From assembly GCA_029227175.1 (NCBI GenBank), contig JAQXZK010000063.1:1-53964 (forward strand): a stretch of DNA of 53,964 nt. The letters are read 5' to 3'. Under the pieces are notes generated by a model. It was not told where the DNA came from and searched no databases. It saw nothing but the letters and a program-made list of their open reading frames with translations. The position numbers and the translations under genes were made by a program. The number at the start of each line of letters is the position of its first letter. Position 1 is the first letter of the stretch. Positions 35,165-44,317 of this stretch are shown in pieces. Source of the DNA: Bacteroidales bacterium. GTDB taxonomy: Bacteria > Bacteroidota > Bacteroidia > Bacteroidales > Bacteroidaceae.

Positions 35165-36568
35165 ATGGAAAAGGTTAAAAGAACAAAGATAGCAGACTTA
35201 CTGAGTCGGACAGACTATGGCACAATGGTAAATGTCAAAGGATGGGTGCGCACCCGCCGCGGCAGCAAACAAGTTAACTTTGTTGCCATCAATGACGGTT
35301 CTACCATTAAGAATGTACAGATTGTTGTTGATGTTGAACACTTTAACGAAACAGTATTAAAGGAAATTACCACTGGTGCCTGTGTAAGTGTAAACGGTAT
35401 TCTGACAGAATCCATCGGTGCCGGACAGACTGCAGAGATTCAAGCTCGAGAGATCGAGATTTTAGGAACCTGCGACAACACCTATCCTTTGCAAAAGAAG
35501 GGACACTCCATGGAGTTCCTTCGAGAGATCGCTCACTTGCGTCCACGTACCAACACATTCGGCGCTATATTCCGCATCCGTCATAATATGGCGATGGCTA
35601 TTCATAACTTCTTCCATGAGCGTGGTTTCTTTTATTTCCATACTCCAATTATCACAGCCAGCGACTGTGAGGGAGCCGGTCAGATGTTCCAAGTTACAAC
35701 CAAGAACCTGTACGATTTAAAAAAAGACGAGTCCGGCTCAATCATTTATGACGACGACTTCTTCGGCAAGCAGGCAAGCCTGACTGTCAGCGGTCAGTTG
35801 GAAGGAGAATTAGCCGCAACAGCTCTGGGTTCTATTTACACCTTTGGACCTACATTCCGCGCTGAGAACTCCAACACCCCACGCCACTTAGCCGAGTTTT
35901 GGATGGTAGAACCTGAAGTGGCATTCATTGACCTTCCCGACCTAATGGACCTCGAAGAGGAGTTCATCAAGTATTGCGTTCAATGGGCATTGAATCACTG
36001 TCAAGACGACTTAGAGTTCCTGAACAAGATGTTCGACAAGGGATTGATTGAACGCCTACAGAAGGTAGTCAATACAGCGTTCGTCCGCCTGCCATACACC
36101 GAAGGTATTCGTATATTGGAACAGGCAATTGCCGATGGCCATAAGTTTGAGTTCCCCGTATACTGGGGTGCCGATTTGGCTTCAGAGCACGAACGTTACC
36201 TCGTTGAAGAACACTTCAAGAAGCCGGTCATCATGATTGACTATCCGAAAGAAATCAAAGCTTTCTACATGAAGCAGAACGATGACGGAAAAACCGTTCA
36301 AGGCACAGATGTACTCTTCCCACAAATCGGCGAAATCATTGGTGGTAGTGTGCGTGAAGAAAATCACGAAAAACTACTGGCTCGTATCGAAGAGTTGAAT
36401 ATCCCAATGAAGGATATGTGGTGGTATCTGGACACACGTAAGTTCGGTACATGTCCTCACGGCGGTTTCGGCTTAGGCTTTGAGCGTCTGGTTCTCTTTG
36501 TAACTGGTATGACAAACATCCGTGATGTAATACCATTTCCGAGAACTCCTAAAAATGCTGAATTCTAA
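35165..36568 (+). CDS. asnS: Asparagine--tRNA ligase
   Basis: A 467-residue class IIb synthetase. The N-terminal OB fold binds the anticodon ([25 protein letters not shown]). Class II motifs follow: [21 protein letters not shown] (motif 2 region) and [16 protein letters not shown] (motif 3). ATG 35165 gives the usual length; the earlier ATG at 35147 adds six residues with no support. It lies 24 bases after the pseudouridine synthase gene and is probably co-transcribed. Confidence 0.95.
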   Translation: MEKVKRTKIADLLSRTDYGTMVNVKGWVRTRRGSKQVNFVAINDGSTIKNVQIVVDVEHFNETVLKEITTGACVSVNGILTESIGAGQTAEIQAREIEILGTCDNTYPLQKKGHSMEFLREIAHLRPRTNTFGAIFRIRHNMAMAIHNFFHERGFFYFHTPIITASDCEGAGQMFQVTTKNLYDLKKDESGSIIYDDDFFGKQASLTVSGQLEGELAATALGSIYTFGPTFRAENSNTPRHLAEFWMVEPEVAFIDLPDLMDLEEEFIKYCVQWALNHCQDDLEFLNKMFDKGLIERLQKVVNTAFVRLPYTEGIRILEQAIADGHKFEFPVYWGADLASEHERYLVEEHFKKPVIMIDYPKEIKAFYMKQNDDGKTVQGTDVLFPQIGEIIGGSVREENHEKLLARIEELNIPMKDMWWYLDTRKFGTCPHGGFGLGFERLVLFVTGMTNIRDVIPFPRTPKNAEF

Positions 36569-36609
36569 TGTAGTATTAGGTCTTCAGTATAAAAAAATGG
36601 AGATTTTCG

Positions 36610-36640
36610 CTTGTGGTTTATAAGGAAAAACGTACCTTTG
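36610..36640 (+). promoter_or_regulatory. Promoter of the rplM-rpsI operon
   Basis: CTTG (36610-36613), 19 bases, TACCTTTG (36633-36640). Transcription would start near 36647, giving a leader of about 120 nt before rplM. Confidence 0.7.
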
Positions 36641-36683
36641 CAAGCCGATTATTATCGAAATTTATATAATTAATTAGTTCATA

Positions 36684-36720
36684 GTCATTTAGCAAACCTT
36701 TGTCCAGGATGTTTAATGAC
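36684..36720 (+). ncRNA. Candidate ribosomal-protein leader structure upstream of rplM
   Basis: GTCATT (36684-36689) pairs with AATGAC (36715-36720). After a four-base bulge (TAGC), AAAC (36694-36697) pairs with GTTT (36711-36714), closing a 13-base loop CTTTGTCCAGGAT. A bulged hairpin in a long r-protein leader suggests feedback control by L13. From memory, leader motifs for rplM in Bacteroidia have been proposed; I cannot verify a match here. Confidence 0.4.
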
Positions 36721-36765
36721 GAGGAACAAAAAATTAGTAGTAACATTATTAAACAATTAAAAAGA

Positions 36766-37227
36766 GTGGATACTTTAAGTTACAAGACCATTTCTGCAAA
36801 CTCTGCCACAGTAGCCAAAGAGTGGGTTATTGTAGACGCTACAGATCAAGTTGTAGGTCGTTTGGGTTCAAAAGTTGCGAAACTGTTGAGAGGAAAGTAT
36901 AAACCGAACTTTACCCCTCACGTAGATTGTGGTGATAACGTAATTGTTATCAACGCCGACAAAATGAAGTTCAGTGGAAACAAACTGACAGAAAAACTTT
37001 ACATTTCTTACACAGGCTATCCTGGTGGTCAGCGTGAAACAACACCTGCCCAACTTTTGGCTAAGCCAAACGGTGTAGACCGCCTGATGAGAAAAGTCGT
37101 AAAGGGTATGTTGCCAAAGAACAAACTTGGCGCTAAGTTGCTGACCAACCTTTATGTTTATGGAGGTAGCGAACACAAGCAGGAGGCTCAGAACCCCAAA
37201 ATGATTGATATTAACGCACTTAAATAA
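36766..37227 (+). CDS. rplM: 50S ribosomal protein L13
   Basis: A 153-residue large-subunit protein. Typical segments are EWVIVDATDQVVGRLGSKVAKLLRGK, FTPHVDCGDNVIVINADK, YTGYPGG and GMLPKNKLG. The start is GTG at 36766 (reading MDTLSYKTISAN, the usual Bacteroidales N-terminus) after AAAAAGA. The in-frame upstream codons from 36700 lie in the leader and overlap the hairpin. rpsI follows 6 bases after the stop. Confidence 0.94.
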   Translation: MDTLSYKTISANSATVAKEWVIVDATDQVVGRLGSKVAKLLRGKYKPNFTPHVDCGDNVIVINADKMKFSGNKLTEKLYISYTGYPGGQRETTPAQLLAKPNGVDRLMRKVVKGMLPKNKLGAKLLTNLYVYGGSEHKQEAQNPKMIDINALK

Positions 37228-37233
37228 TATATA

Positions 37234-37620
37234 ATGGAAGTAATAAATGCATTAGGCCGACGCAAAAGTGCTGTGGCACGCGTTTTCGTTAAAGAAGGTA
37301 CTGGCAAGATTACTATCAACAAGAAAGACCTTGCTGTATACTTCCCTTCAAGCATTCTTCAGTTCGTTGTTAAACAGCCATTGAACAAACTTGGTGTAGC
37401 AGAGAAGTACGACATCAATGTAAATCTCGTAGGCGGTGGTTACACCGGCCAGTCTCAGGCTCTCCGTTTGGCGATTGCTCGTGCTCTCGTTAAAATCAAT
37501 GCTGAAGACAAAGCTGTTTTGCGTGCAGAAGGTTTCATGACTCGTGACCCGCGCGCCGTAGAGCGTAAGAAGCCAGGACGTCCAAAAGCACGTCGTAGAT
37601 TCCAGTTCAGTAAGCGTTAA
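37234..37620 (+). CDS. rpsI: 30S ribosomal protein S9
   Basis: A 128-residue small-subunit protein. It opens with INALGRRKSAVARVFVKEGTG, has VNLVGGGYTGQSQALRLAIARAL, and ends in the basic RRRFQFSKR tail that reaches the P-site tRNA. It is the second gene of the L13 operon. Confidence 0.96.
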   Translation: MEVINALGRRKSAVARVFVKEGTGKITINKKDLAVYFPSSILQFVVKQPLNKLGVAEKYDINVNLVGGGYTGQSQALRLAIARALVKINAEDKAVLRAEGFMTRDPRAVERKKPGRPKARRRFQFSKR

Positions 37621-37642
37621 TCTTACGAACTGCGTTTAGTAT

Positions 37643-37694
37643 CTAAACTACTGGGACTCTTAGTTTGCGATGATGTAAACTCTGGCTACCCGGC
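37643..37694 (+). ncRNA. Candidate structured leader before rpsB
   Basis: In the 124-base rpsI-rpsB spacer, AAACTA (37645-37650) pairs with TAGTTT (37661-37666). The loop word CTGGG (37651-37655) can pair with CCCGG near 37689, which would make a pseudoknot. No promoter match was found here, so this may be an intercistronic regulatory element for S2. The structure is inferred by eye. Confidence 0.3.
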
Positions 37695-37744
37695 AGTTGG
37701 TTTAGAAAACAAAAAAGAAGGTAAACGATTAAAGATTAAAAAAA

Positions 37745-38542
37745 ATGTCAAGAATTAATTTCGATACTTTACTTGAGGCAGGTTGCCACTTTGGCCACCT
37801 CAAGAGAAAATGGAATCCTGCAATGGCTCCTTATATCTTCATGGAGCGTAACGGTATCCATATCATTGACCTGAACAAGACTGCTGCTAAGGTTGAAGAA
37901 GCAGCTGAAGCTCTGAAGCAGATTGCTAAATCAGGCAAAAAAGTTTTATTTGTTGCTACTAAGAAACAGGCAAAGCAGGTTGTTGCAGAAAAAGCACAGT
38001 CTGTAAATATGCCTTTCGTTATTGAACGTTGGCCAGGTGGTATGCTTACCAACTTCCCCACAATCCGCAAGGCTGTAAAGAAGATGGCTACTATCGACAA
38101 ATTGACCAACGACGGTACATATTCAAATCTTTCAAAGCGTGAGATTCTTCAGATTTCACGTCAGCGTGCAAAGTTGGACAAGACTTTGGGTTCTATCGCT
38201 GACCTGACACGCCTTCCATCTGCCTTGTTTGTGGTTGACGTATTGAAGGAAAACATCGCAGTTCGTGAAGCTAACCGTTTGGGCATCCCTGTATTTGCCA
38301 TTGTAGATACAAACTCTAACCCAGACAATGTAGACTTCGTTATTCCTGCAAACGATGACTCTACCAAATCTGTAGAAGTTATCTTGGGTGCTTGCTGCAC
38401 AGCTATTCAGGAAGGTCTCGAAGAACGCAAAGCTGAAAAGGTAGATGCAGAAGCTGCGGGCGAAGCTCCAAAAAAGAGCACAAAACGCTCATCTAAGGCT
38501 CGTATCGAGAAACAAGAGGAAGAAGCTAACGAAGAAGCATAA
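37745..38542 (+). CDS. rpsB: 30S ribosomal protein S2
   Basis: A 265-residue small-subunit protein with FDTLLEAGCHFGHLKRKWNPAM, ERWPGGMLTNFPTIRK and GIPVFAIVDTNSNPDNVDFVIPANDDS. The last 35 residues are a charged Lys/Glu/Ala tail longer than in E. coli S2. tsf follows 30 bases later, the usual pairing. Confidence 0.96.
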   Translation: MSRINFDTLLEAGCHFGHLKRKWNPAMAPYIFMERNGIHIIDLNKTAAKVEEAAEALKQIAKSGKKVLFVATKKQAKQVVAEKAQSVNMPFVIERWPGGMLTNFPTIRKAVKKMATIDKLTNDGTYSNLSKREILQISRQRAKLDKTLGSIADLTRLPSALFVVDVLKENIAVREANRLGIPVFAIVDTNSNPDNVDFVIPANDDSTKSVEVILGACCTAIQEGLEERKAEKVDAEAAGEAPKKSTKRSSKARIEKQEEEANEEA

Positions 38543-38572
38543 TCACTGATTATTTTAAAGAATACATAAGAT

Positions 38573-39565
38573 ATGGCTGTAACAATGGCTGAAATCCAGA
38601 AGCTCCGCAAGATTTCGGGCGCTGGTATGATGGATTGTAAAAATGCTCTGGCAAAAGCAGAGGGTGATATGGATGCTGCGTTGAAGATACTGCGCGAAAA
38701 GGGACAAGCTATCGCAGCTAAACGTTCTGACCGCGAGACTTCAAACGGCTGTGTATTGGCTAAGAAGGCTGAAGGCTTCGGTGCTATGATTGCATTGAAG
38801 TGCGAAACCGACTTCGTTGCCAACAATGCTGATTTCGTTAAGTTGACACAAGATATTCTCGATGCTGCAGTTGCTAACAAGTGCGCAACTCTGGATGAAG
38901 TAAAGGCACTTCCTTTATACGATACAACTGTACAGCAGGCTGTTACTGACAGAAGTGGTATCACTGGCGAGAAAATGGAGCTCGATGGTTATATGACTAT
39001 CAGCGGAGCAGACATCGCAATCTACAACCACCAGAACAAAAATGTACTTTGTACAATGGTTGCACTTAGCAAAGTTGCAGACCCAGTTGCTGGTCACGAG
39101 GTAGCTATGCAGGTTGCTGCTATGGCTCCGATTGCCCTCAATGCAGAAAGCGTACCACAAGAAGTAAAAGACCGCGAGTTAGCTGTTGCTATCGACAAGA
39201 CAAAAGAAGAACAGATCAACAAGGCTGTTGAAGCCGCTTTGAAGAAAGCCGGCATCAATGCAAACCTGGTTGACAGCGAAGACCACATCAGTTCTAACAT
39301 CGCTAAGGGTTGGTTGACAGAAGAAGAAGCAGAGAAGGCTCGCGAAATCAAGAAGACTGCTGCTGAACAGAAGGCTGCCAACATGCCTGAACAGATGATT
39401 CAGAATATTGCTAAAGGTCGTATGGCTAAGTTCTTCAAGGAAGTTTGCTTACTTGAACAGGAATACACCAAGGACGCTAAGATAAACATCGCACAGTACC
39501 TGAAGTCAGTTGACCCAGATTTGACCGTACTCGATTTCAAGCGTTTCACGCTGAGAGCAGAATAA
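38573..39565 (+). CDS. tsf: Elongation factor Ts
   Basis: A 330-residue nucleotide exchange factor for EF-Tu. The N-terminal UBA-like domain is AEIQKLRKISGAGMMDCKNAL. The EF-Tu-contacting TDFVA motif is present (KCETDFVANNADFVKL), followed by the dimer-type core and a late QYLKSVDPDLTVLDFKRF. It is longer than E. coli EF-Ts (about 283), as is common in Bacteroidetes. The operon ends at the terminator at 39596. Confidence 0.96.
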   Translation: MAVTMAEIQKLRKISGAGMMDCKNALAKAEGDMDAALKILREKGQAIAAKRSDRETSNGCVLAKKAEGFGAMIALKCETDFVANNADFVKLTQDILDAAVANKCATLDEVKALPLYDTTVQQAVTDRSGITGEKMELDGYMTISGADIAIYNHQNKNVLCTMVALSKVADPVAGHEVAMQVAAMAPIALNAESVPQEVKDRELAVAIDKTKEEQINKAVEAALKKAGINANLVDSEDHISSNIAKGWLTEEEAEKAREIKKTAAEQKAANMPEQMIQNIAKGRMAKFFKEVCLLEQEYTKDAKINIAQYLKSVDPDLTVLDFKRFTLRAE

Positions 39566-39568
39566 AAA

Positions 39569-39589
39569 TTCTACTCCTAAGGAGTAGAA
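39569..39589. repeat. Perfect 9-bp inverted repeat after tsf
   Basis: TTCTACTCC (39569-39577), TAA, GGAGTAGAA (39581-39589). It lies directly ahead of the main terminator and may protect the transcript 3' end or serve as a protein site. Confidence 0.5.
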
Positions 39590-39595
39590 CATATC

Positions 39596-39638
39596 AAATG
39601 TGGTTAAAAACATCGGTTTTTAACCACATTTCTTTTTT
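39596..39638 (+). terminator. Terminator of rpsB-tsf
   Basis: A perfect 15-bp stem, AAATGTGGTTAAAAA (39596-39610) with TTTTTAACCACATTT (39617-39631), loop CATCGG, followed by CTTTTTT. Confidence 0.92.
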
Positions 39639-39641
39639 CTG

Positions 39642-39667
39642 TTTACAAAGATATATATCTTTGTAAA
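39642..39667. promoter_or_regulatory. Perfect 26-bp palindrome carrying two opposed -7 elements
   Basis: Half-site TTTACAAAGATAT is mirrored exactly. It contains TATCTTTG on the plus strand (39656-39663) and the same on the minus strand (39646-39653). The plus element is 22 bases from the next ATG, so it could drive the small membrane protein gene. The symmetry could also make it a dimeric operator. No -33 match is seen in either direction. Confidence 0.5.
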
Positions 39668-39684
39668 TAAGATGAATCATTCTC

Positions 39685-40044
39685 ATGACAAAGCGTACTG
39701 ATTATATAGTCAACAGCATATTTATAACATTGATATTATCCTTGTTAGGAAGTATGATTTTTGTCTATGCCCACATTAGGTGGGAAAATGTTACGCCCTA
39801 TATAACCCAATCTGATTCTATATCCATTCATAATGTTGTAATAAATTCAAAGACTTCGTCAATGGTTGTCATATCTGCACAGCGATTAGTCAAGACAATC
39901 AAAGTCAAAACCACTCCTTCAAAAATCTCGACAAACGACCAAAGCGAGAAGGCAAAGAAAAAAACAGTTGAAGTTCCAAAAACACAAAAGGTTTCTTGTC
40001 CAACTGATTCAAACCGTATAAAAACAGAGTTGGATTCCGTTTAG
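39685..40044 (+). CDS. Small membrane-anchored protein of unknown function
   Basis: A 119-residue protein with one N-terminal membrane helix (IFITLILSLLGSMIFVYAHI). A Ser/Thr-rich extracytoplasmic part and a highly basic Lys/Pro tail (TTPSKISTNDQSEKAKKKTVE) follow. No domain is recognised. Its start 22 bases after a promoter-like palindrome and its spacing of 17 bases to the EamA gene argue that it is real and co-transcribed. The codon pattern is ordinary. Confidence 0.6.
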   Translation: MTKRTDYIVNSIFITLILSLLGSMIFVYAHIRWENVTPYITQSDSISIHNVVINSKTSSMVVISAQRLVKTIKVKTTPSKISTNDQSEKAKKKTVEVPKTQKVSCPTDSNRIKTELDSV

Positions 40045-40061
40045 CATTGTAATTATAAATT

Positions 40062-40985
40062 ATGAAAATAACAAACAGTTGTACATCCAAGAGACTGCAT
40101 GGCCATATCGCTCTTCTTCTGGCCAATGTATCCTGGGGATTGATGTCCCCTATCTCCAAAGATCTACTTAATCAACAGGTAATCTCTCCATGGGCTTTGA
40201 CAGGCATCCGCATCATTGGTGGCACCTTAGTCTTCTGGTTTTTGTCTGCAGTCCTTTCCGGTCGGGTGATAAAGAGCGAGCCCATTGATCGAAAAGACCT
40301 CTTGAAGATCTTCTGTGCATCCATGCTGGTCATCATGGCCAATCAGGCGTTAGTCATCATCGGCATGAACTATACAAGCCCTATTGACGCAGCCATCGTA
40401 TGCAGTACAACTCCGGTTTTCACCCTACTCTTCTCCTTCTTACTACTTCATGCCCGCATGTCGTGGTTTCGTACGTTGGGAGTTTTTATCGGTTTTGCCG
40501 GTGTGTTAGCCTTTGTCTTCCTCGGCAAAGCAGATGTGGAATACAATGTTGTAAACCCCATGTTAGGTAATGGGTTGTGCCTGCTTGCCCAGATATGTGC
40601 AGCCTTATATCTTGTCTTATTTCCCGACATTATTTCCAAGTATTCGGCATTTACACTCATGAAGTGGATGTTCCTTTTCTCTGCAATCGCCATCACTCCA
40701 TTTGTCGCTTCCGAGTTGTTGAGCATTGACTGGCAGACGCTATCCTTGACTGTCATCATGGAAGTACTCTACATACTCATCATGGGCACATGCTTCAGTT
40801 ACTTGCTGATACCTTATGCGCAACGTCGTGTCCAGCCCACTGTCATCGCCATGTACAACTATCTACAGCCATTAGTTGCCTTTATCAGTACAGTCATCCT
40901 CGGTTTAGCACTCATTAACGGACTAACGGTCTGCGCCTCAGCCCTCATCCTGCTTGCCGTCTGGATGGTCAATCGTGAATCATAG
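40062..40985 (+). CDS. EamA-family (DMT) transporter
   Basis: A 307-residue membrane protein with ten predicted helices in two EamA repeats. ANVSWGLMSPISKDLL opens repeat one and GNGLCLLAQICAALYLVLF opens repeat two. The end YNYLQPLVAFISTVILG is the usual signature. The family exports amino acids, metabolites or drugs; the substrate is unknown. Confidence 0.88.
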   Translation: MKITNSCTSKRLHGHIALLLANVSWGLMSPISKDLLNQQVISPWALTGIRIIGGTLVFWFLSAVLSGRVIKSEPIDRKDLLKIFCASMLVIMANQALVIIGMNYTSPIDAAIVCSTTPVFTLLFSFLLLHARMSWFRTLGVFIGFAGVLAFVFLGKADVEYNVVNPMLGNGLCLLAQICAALYLVLFPDIISKYSAFTLMKWMFLFSAIAITPFVASELLSIDWQTLSLTVIMEVLYILIMGTCFSYLLIPYAQRRVQPTVIAMYNYLQPLVAFISTVILGLALINGLTVCASALILLAVWMVNRES

Positions 40986-41008
40986 TATTAACTTCAATCT
41001 ATACAACA

Positions 41009-44000
41009 ATGAAAAAAAACCTTTGCCAAACTGCATTGGCTGCTTTCGTCTCTCTGCTACCCTTATGTGGGGCGGCTCAAACCCGTGCCACTGTGACCGA
41101 AGAGATGAAGTCAATGCCGACTTATCCCTATTCTGACCCTAATCCGGTTGCAGAACCAGAGAGTTCAATTTATCCTTACTTCCTCTTCGACGGATATTCC
41201 CACAAATCTGTCCCACAGGAATGGAAAGTGGTAACCCTTGAGAATGAATACATCCGAGTAACCATCTTCCCACAGATTGGTGGTAAGCTGTGGGGTGCCT
41301 ACGACAAGATTAATCAAAAGGAATTTGTCTACACCAATGACGCGGTCAAGTTCCGCAACATCGCCATGCGCGGTCCATGGACCTCTGGCGGTATAGAGTT
41401 TAACTTCGGTATCATCGGTCATGAACCGACTACCAGCTCTCCTGTCGACTACCTCACTCGTCAAAACGAAGACGGCAGTGCCAGTTGCTTCATTGCATCC
41501 TATGACTGGGTGACGCGTAATTACTGGGGAGTGGAAATTCGACTGCCTAAAGACAAGGCATACTTCACCACTCATTCAACCATTTACAACACAACAGCTA
41601 TCGACCAGCCTTACTATCAGTGGATGAACGGTGCGTTCAGTGCACAGAATAATGCTGAATTTGTTTACCCGGGAAACTCTTACATGGGTCATGCCGGCGA
41701 CATCCACCCTTTCCCGGTTGAAGATGGCCATGAAATCTCCTGGTATGAGAAGAACAACTTCATCGGCTCCAAGTCCTACCACATCAACGGCTATTACAGC
41801 GACCACTTTGGTATCTACTGGCACGGAATCGACTATGGATCTATACACCACTCCAACTATGACGAGAAACTTGGTATGAAGATTTTCCTCTGGAGTCTTG
41901 CTCGTAACGGTGCCATCTGGGAAGACCTTCTGACAGACAATCACGGACAGTATATCGAGATGCAGTCAGGCCGTATGTTCAATCAGCCCGTTGTCGAAAG
42001 TGGCTATACTCCTTACAAGAACAATGCTATCAATGCGCAGGCTACCGATACATGGACAGAATACTGGTATCCTGTGAGCGGCACCAAGGGTGTAGTGAAA
42101 ACATGTCGCTTAGGGACCCTGAACGTCCTGCGCAACGCTACCGGTATGCAACTGCTTTTCAGTCCGATTCAGAAAATCAATACCACAGTCAAGGTTTATC
42201 AAGCCGACAAACTGGTGAAGGAAATGCCACTCAAAGCTGATGTTTTGCAGACCTGGACTGGCGACCTGAACCAAGTCATTCCTCAAGGACAGCTCAAGGT
42301 TATAATCGGTGACCAACAACTGGTATACTCTGAGTCTAAAGACGACTTCGAACTCCGTCGTCCGAAAGTCCTGCCTGCAGACTTTGACTGGAATAGCGCC
42401 TACGGCCTTTATGTCAAGGGCGAGCAACACATGAACAGTTTGATGTATGCCGATGCCGAGAAATTCCTGTGCCAATCTATCGAGAAGGACAAATACTTCG
42501 CTCCGGCATTGGTTCGCCTGGCTTCGCTTTATGTGCATCAGGCCAAATACAATCAGGCCCTTGAATTACTCCAACGCGTATTGAGCCTCAACGCTTATGA
42601 TGACGAAGGAAACTATCTCTACGGATTATGCAACAATGCTATGGGTCGCATCACCGACGCCAAAGACGGTTTTTCCATCGCATCCATCTCACCGGCATTC
42701 CGAAGCTCTTCTTACCAGAAACTGGCAGAAATCTACTTTTGCGAAGACAACAAGGAGAAGGCAGAGCACTATGCCCTGATGAGTCTGGATTATAATGTCA
42801 AAAATATCAGAACCCTTCAGTTGCTCTCTGTCCTCTATCGTCAGACTGGCCGCACAGACGAGGCAAAGGCCAAGGTAAAGACGATTCTTGATATGGTTCC
42901 TCTCTTCCCGGGAGCACGCTACGAAGCTACTTGCCTCGGACTATCTACCTTTGAGAAATTCGTTGCCGAGGAATCCTGCGAAATGCCTCAGGAGACATTC
43001 ATGGAGGAAGCCTCTTGGTACGAGTCAATAAACTGCTACGACGATGCCATAAAACTCTTTGATCTGGCAAAGTCTTCACCGATTGCCTTGATTCGCAAAT
43101 CATATATCCAACACAAACAAGGCAACAACGCCTCTGCTTCAAGCACATTGGCAGAAGCAATTGCCATGAAGCCTGACTATGTATTCCCATTCCGTGTCGA
43201 AGACATCCCAGCACTTCGTTATGCTGTCAATAACACCAATTCATGGAAACCACGCTACTATCTGGCAGAACTGCTTTTAGCTAAGCATCAGAAGAAAGAA
43301 GCTCTGACCCTTATGGCCGACAGCCGCACTTCCGACTATGCCCCCTATTATCTCCTGGCAGCATCACTGGCAGAAGGTGCAGACCGTCTGGCTACTATTC
43401 AGAAAGCTGAACAGATTGAGCCGTCATGGCGTGTAGGCCGTGAACTCATCAAATACTATGAGTCTCAAGCTGATTATATGCAGGTAGTCAAGATTGGAGA
43501 GAAATACCTCAGGCGCTATCCGCAAAACTATATGATTGCGCTCTCATTGGCTAAAGGATACATGGAAATCGGCAACAACACAGCAAGCCTCAAACTGCTT
43601 GCCAAGACGCACATTCTGCCTTATGAAGGAGCTCGCGACGGCTACGTGGCTTATCGACTGGCAAACCTGCAGGAAGCCGTTAATCAGATACAAGCCAAGA
43701 GCCTCAAGCGTGCAGAGAAATACATCCAGGAAGCGTTGAAATATCCGGAAAACTTAGGCGTTGGCAAACCATTTGACGAAGTTATCGACGCCCGTGTTGA
43801 AAATTATCTCCTAAGTCTTGTCTATGCTAACGATGCAGCCAAGTCCAAGTCATACCTCGCAAAGGTCACTACCTCAAAGCCCTACCGCGAAAACAAGAGT
43901 TTCAACACAGCCGAATTACTTGTTGCTCTGGCTCTCAAGGCTGAAGGAAAAGCAGCAGAAGCAGACAAACTATGCGATTCTTGGAAGGGTTCATCCCCTG

Positions 44001-44152
44001 TTGTCGCATGGTGCAAGGCCATTTATCAAGGCGACAAAGCCAAAGCTGCTGAAATTGCATCTGCCATGAAGCAAGGCGAAAAGGGCATCGCACCGATTCC
44101 ATTCATCCACTTCGACGGCAACTCAAGCATCATCTATCGCTTACTCAAGTAA
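41009..44152 (+). CDS. DUF5107-domain protein with TPR repeats
   Basis: A 1047-residue exported protein (signal peptide ends LCGAAQ). Residues about 55-345 match the DUF5107 type, a beta-sandwich related to aldose-epimerase-like folds (ENEYIRVTIFPQIGGKLWGAYDK, MRGPWTSGGIEFNFG, HHSNYDEKLGMKIFLWSLARNG). From about 470 on it is built of TPR helices (LYVKGEQHMNSLMYADAEKFL, ALVRLASLYVHQAKYNQALELLQRVL). It probably acts on or senses a carbohydrate in the periplasm; the reaction is unknown. It lies 23 bases after the EamA gene and ends at a strong terminator. Confidence 0.82.
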   Translation: MKKNLCQTALAAFVSLLPLCGAAQTRATVTEEMKSMPTYPYSDPNPVAEPESSIYPYFLFDGYSHKSVPQEWKVVTLENEYIRVTIFPQIGGKLWGAYDKINQKEFVYTNDAVKFRNIAMRGPWTSGGIEFNFGIIGHEPTTSSPVDYLTRQNEDGSASCFIASYDWVTRNYWGVEIRLPKDKAYFTTHSTIYNTTAIDQPYYQWMNGAFSAQNNAEFVYPGNSYMGHAGDIHPFPVEDGHEISWYEKNNFIGSKSYHINGYYSDHFGIYWHGIDYGSIHHSNYDEKLGMKIFLWSLARNGAIWEDLLTDNHGQYIEMQSGRMFNQPVVESGYTPYKNNAINAQATDTWTEYWYPVSGTKGVVKTCRLGTLNVLRNATGMQLLFSPIQKINTTVKVYQADKLVKEMPLKADVLQTWTGDLNQVIPQGQLKVIIGDQQLVYSESKDDFELRRPKVLPADFDWNSAYGLYVKGEQHMNSLMYADAEKFLCQSIEKDKYFAPALVRLASLYVHQAKYNQALELLQRVLSLNAYDDEGNYLYGLCNNAMGRITDAKDGFSIASISPAFRSSSYQKLAEIYFCEDNKEKAEHYALMSLDYNVKNIRTLQLLSVLYRQTGRTDEAKAKVKTILDMVPLFPGARYEATCLGLSTFEKFVAEESCEMPQETFMEEASWYESINCYDDAIKLFDLAKSSPIALIRKSYIQHKQGNNASASSTLAEAIAMKPDYVFPFRVEDIPALRYAVNNTNSWKPRYYLAELLLAKHQKKEALTLMADSRTSDYAPYYLLAASLAEGADRLATIQKAEQIEPSWRVGRELIKYYESQADYMQVVKIGEKYLRRYPQNYMIALSLAKGYMEIGNNTASLKLLAKTHILPYEGARDGYVAYRLANLQEAVNQIQAKSLKRAEKYIQEALKYPENLGVGKPFDEVIDARVENYLLSLVYANDAAKSKSYLAKVTTSKPYRENKSFNTAELLVALALKAEGKAAEADKLCDSWKGSSPVVAWCKAIYQGDKAKAAEIASAMKQGEKGIAPIPFIHFDGNSSIIYRLLK

Positions 44153-44244
44153 TCAAGACAGACCTTCTCTCCTTGAAGGAACAAGGTGGCTTATCGTTAT
44201 GATACGCACCTCAAAATGGACAGGTTAAACCATATCCAATTAGT

Positions 44245-44280
44245 GAAAGAGTCCGCTACTAGCGGACTCTTTCATTTTAC
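44245..44280 (+). terminator. Terminator of the DUF5107 gene
   Basis: GAAAGAGTCCGCTA (44245-44258) and TAGCGGACTCTTTC (44260-44273) form a long perfect stem followed by ATTTTACTT. Confidence 0.85.
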
Positions 44281-44317
44281 TTGAATCGGTCAATAGATTC
44301 GGTCCTGTCTTGGCTCA

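Noticed and set aside
36700..36765. An N-terminal extension of L13 from the in-frame codon at 36700
   Set aside because: It would add 22 residues absent from the family and overlaps the leader hairpin; GTG 36766 gives the usual N-terminus.
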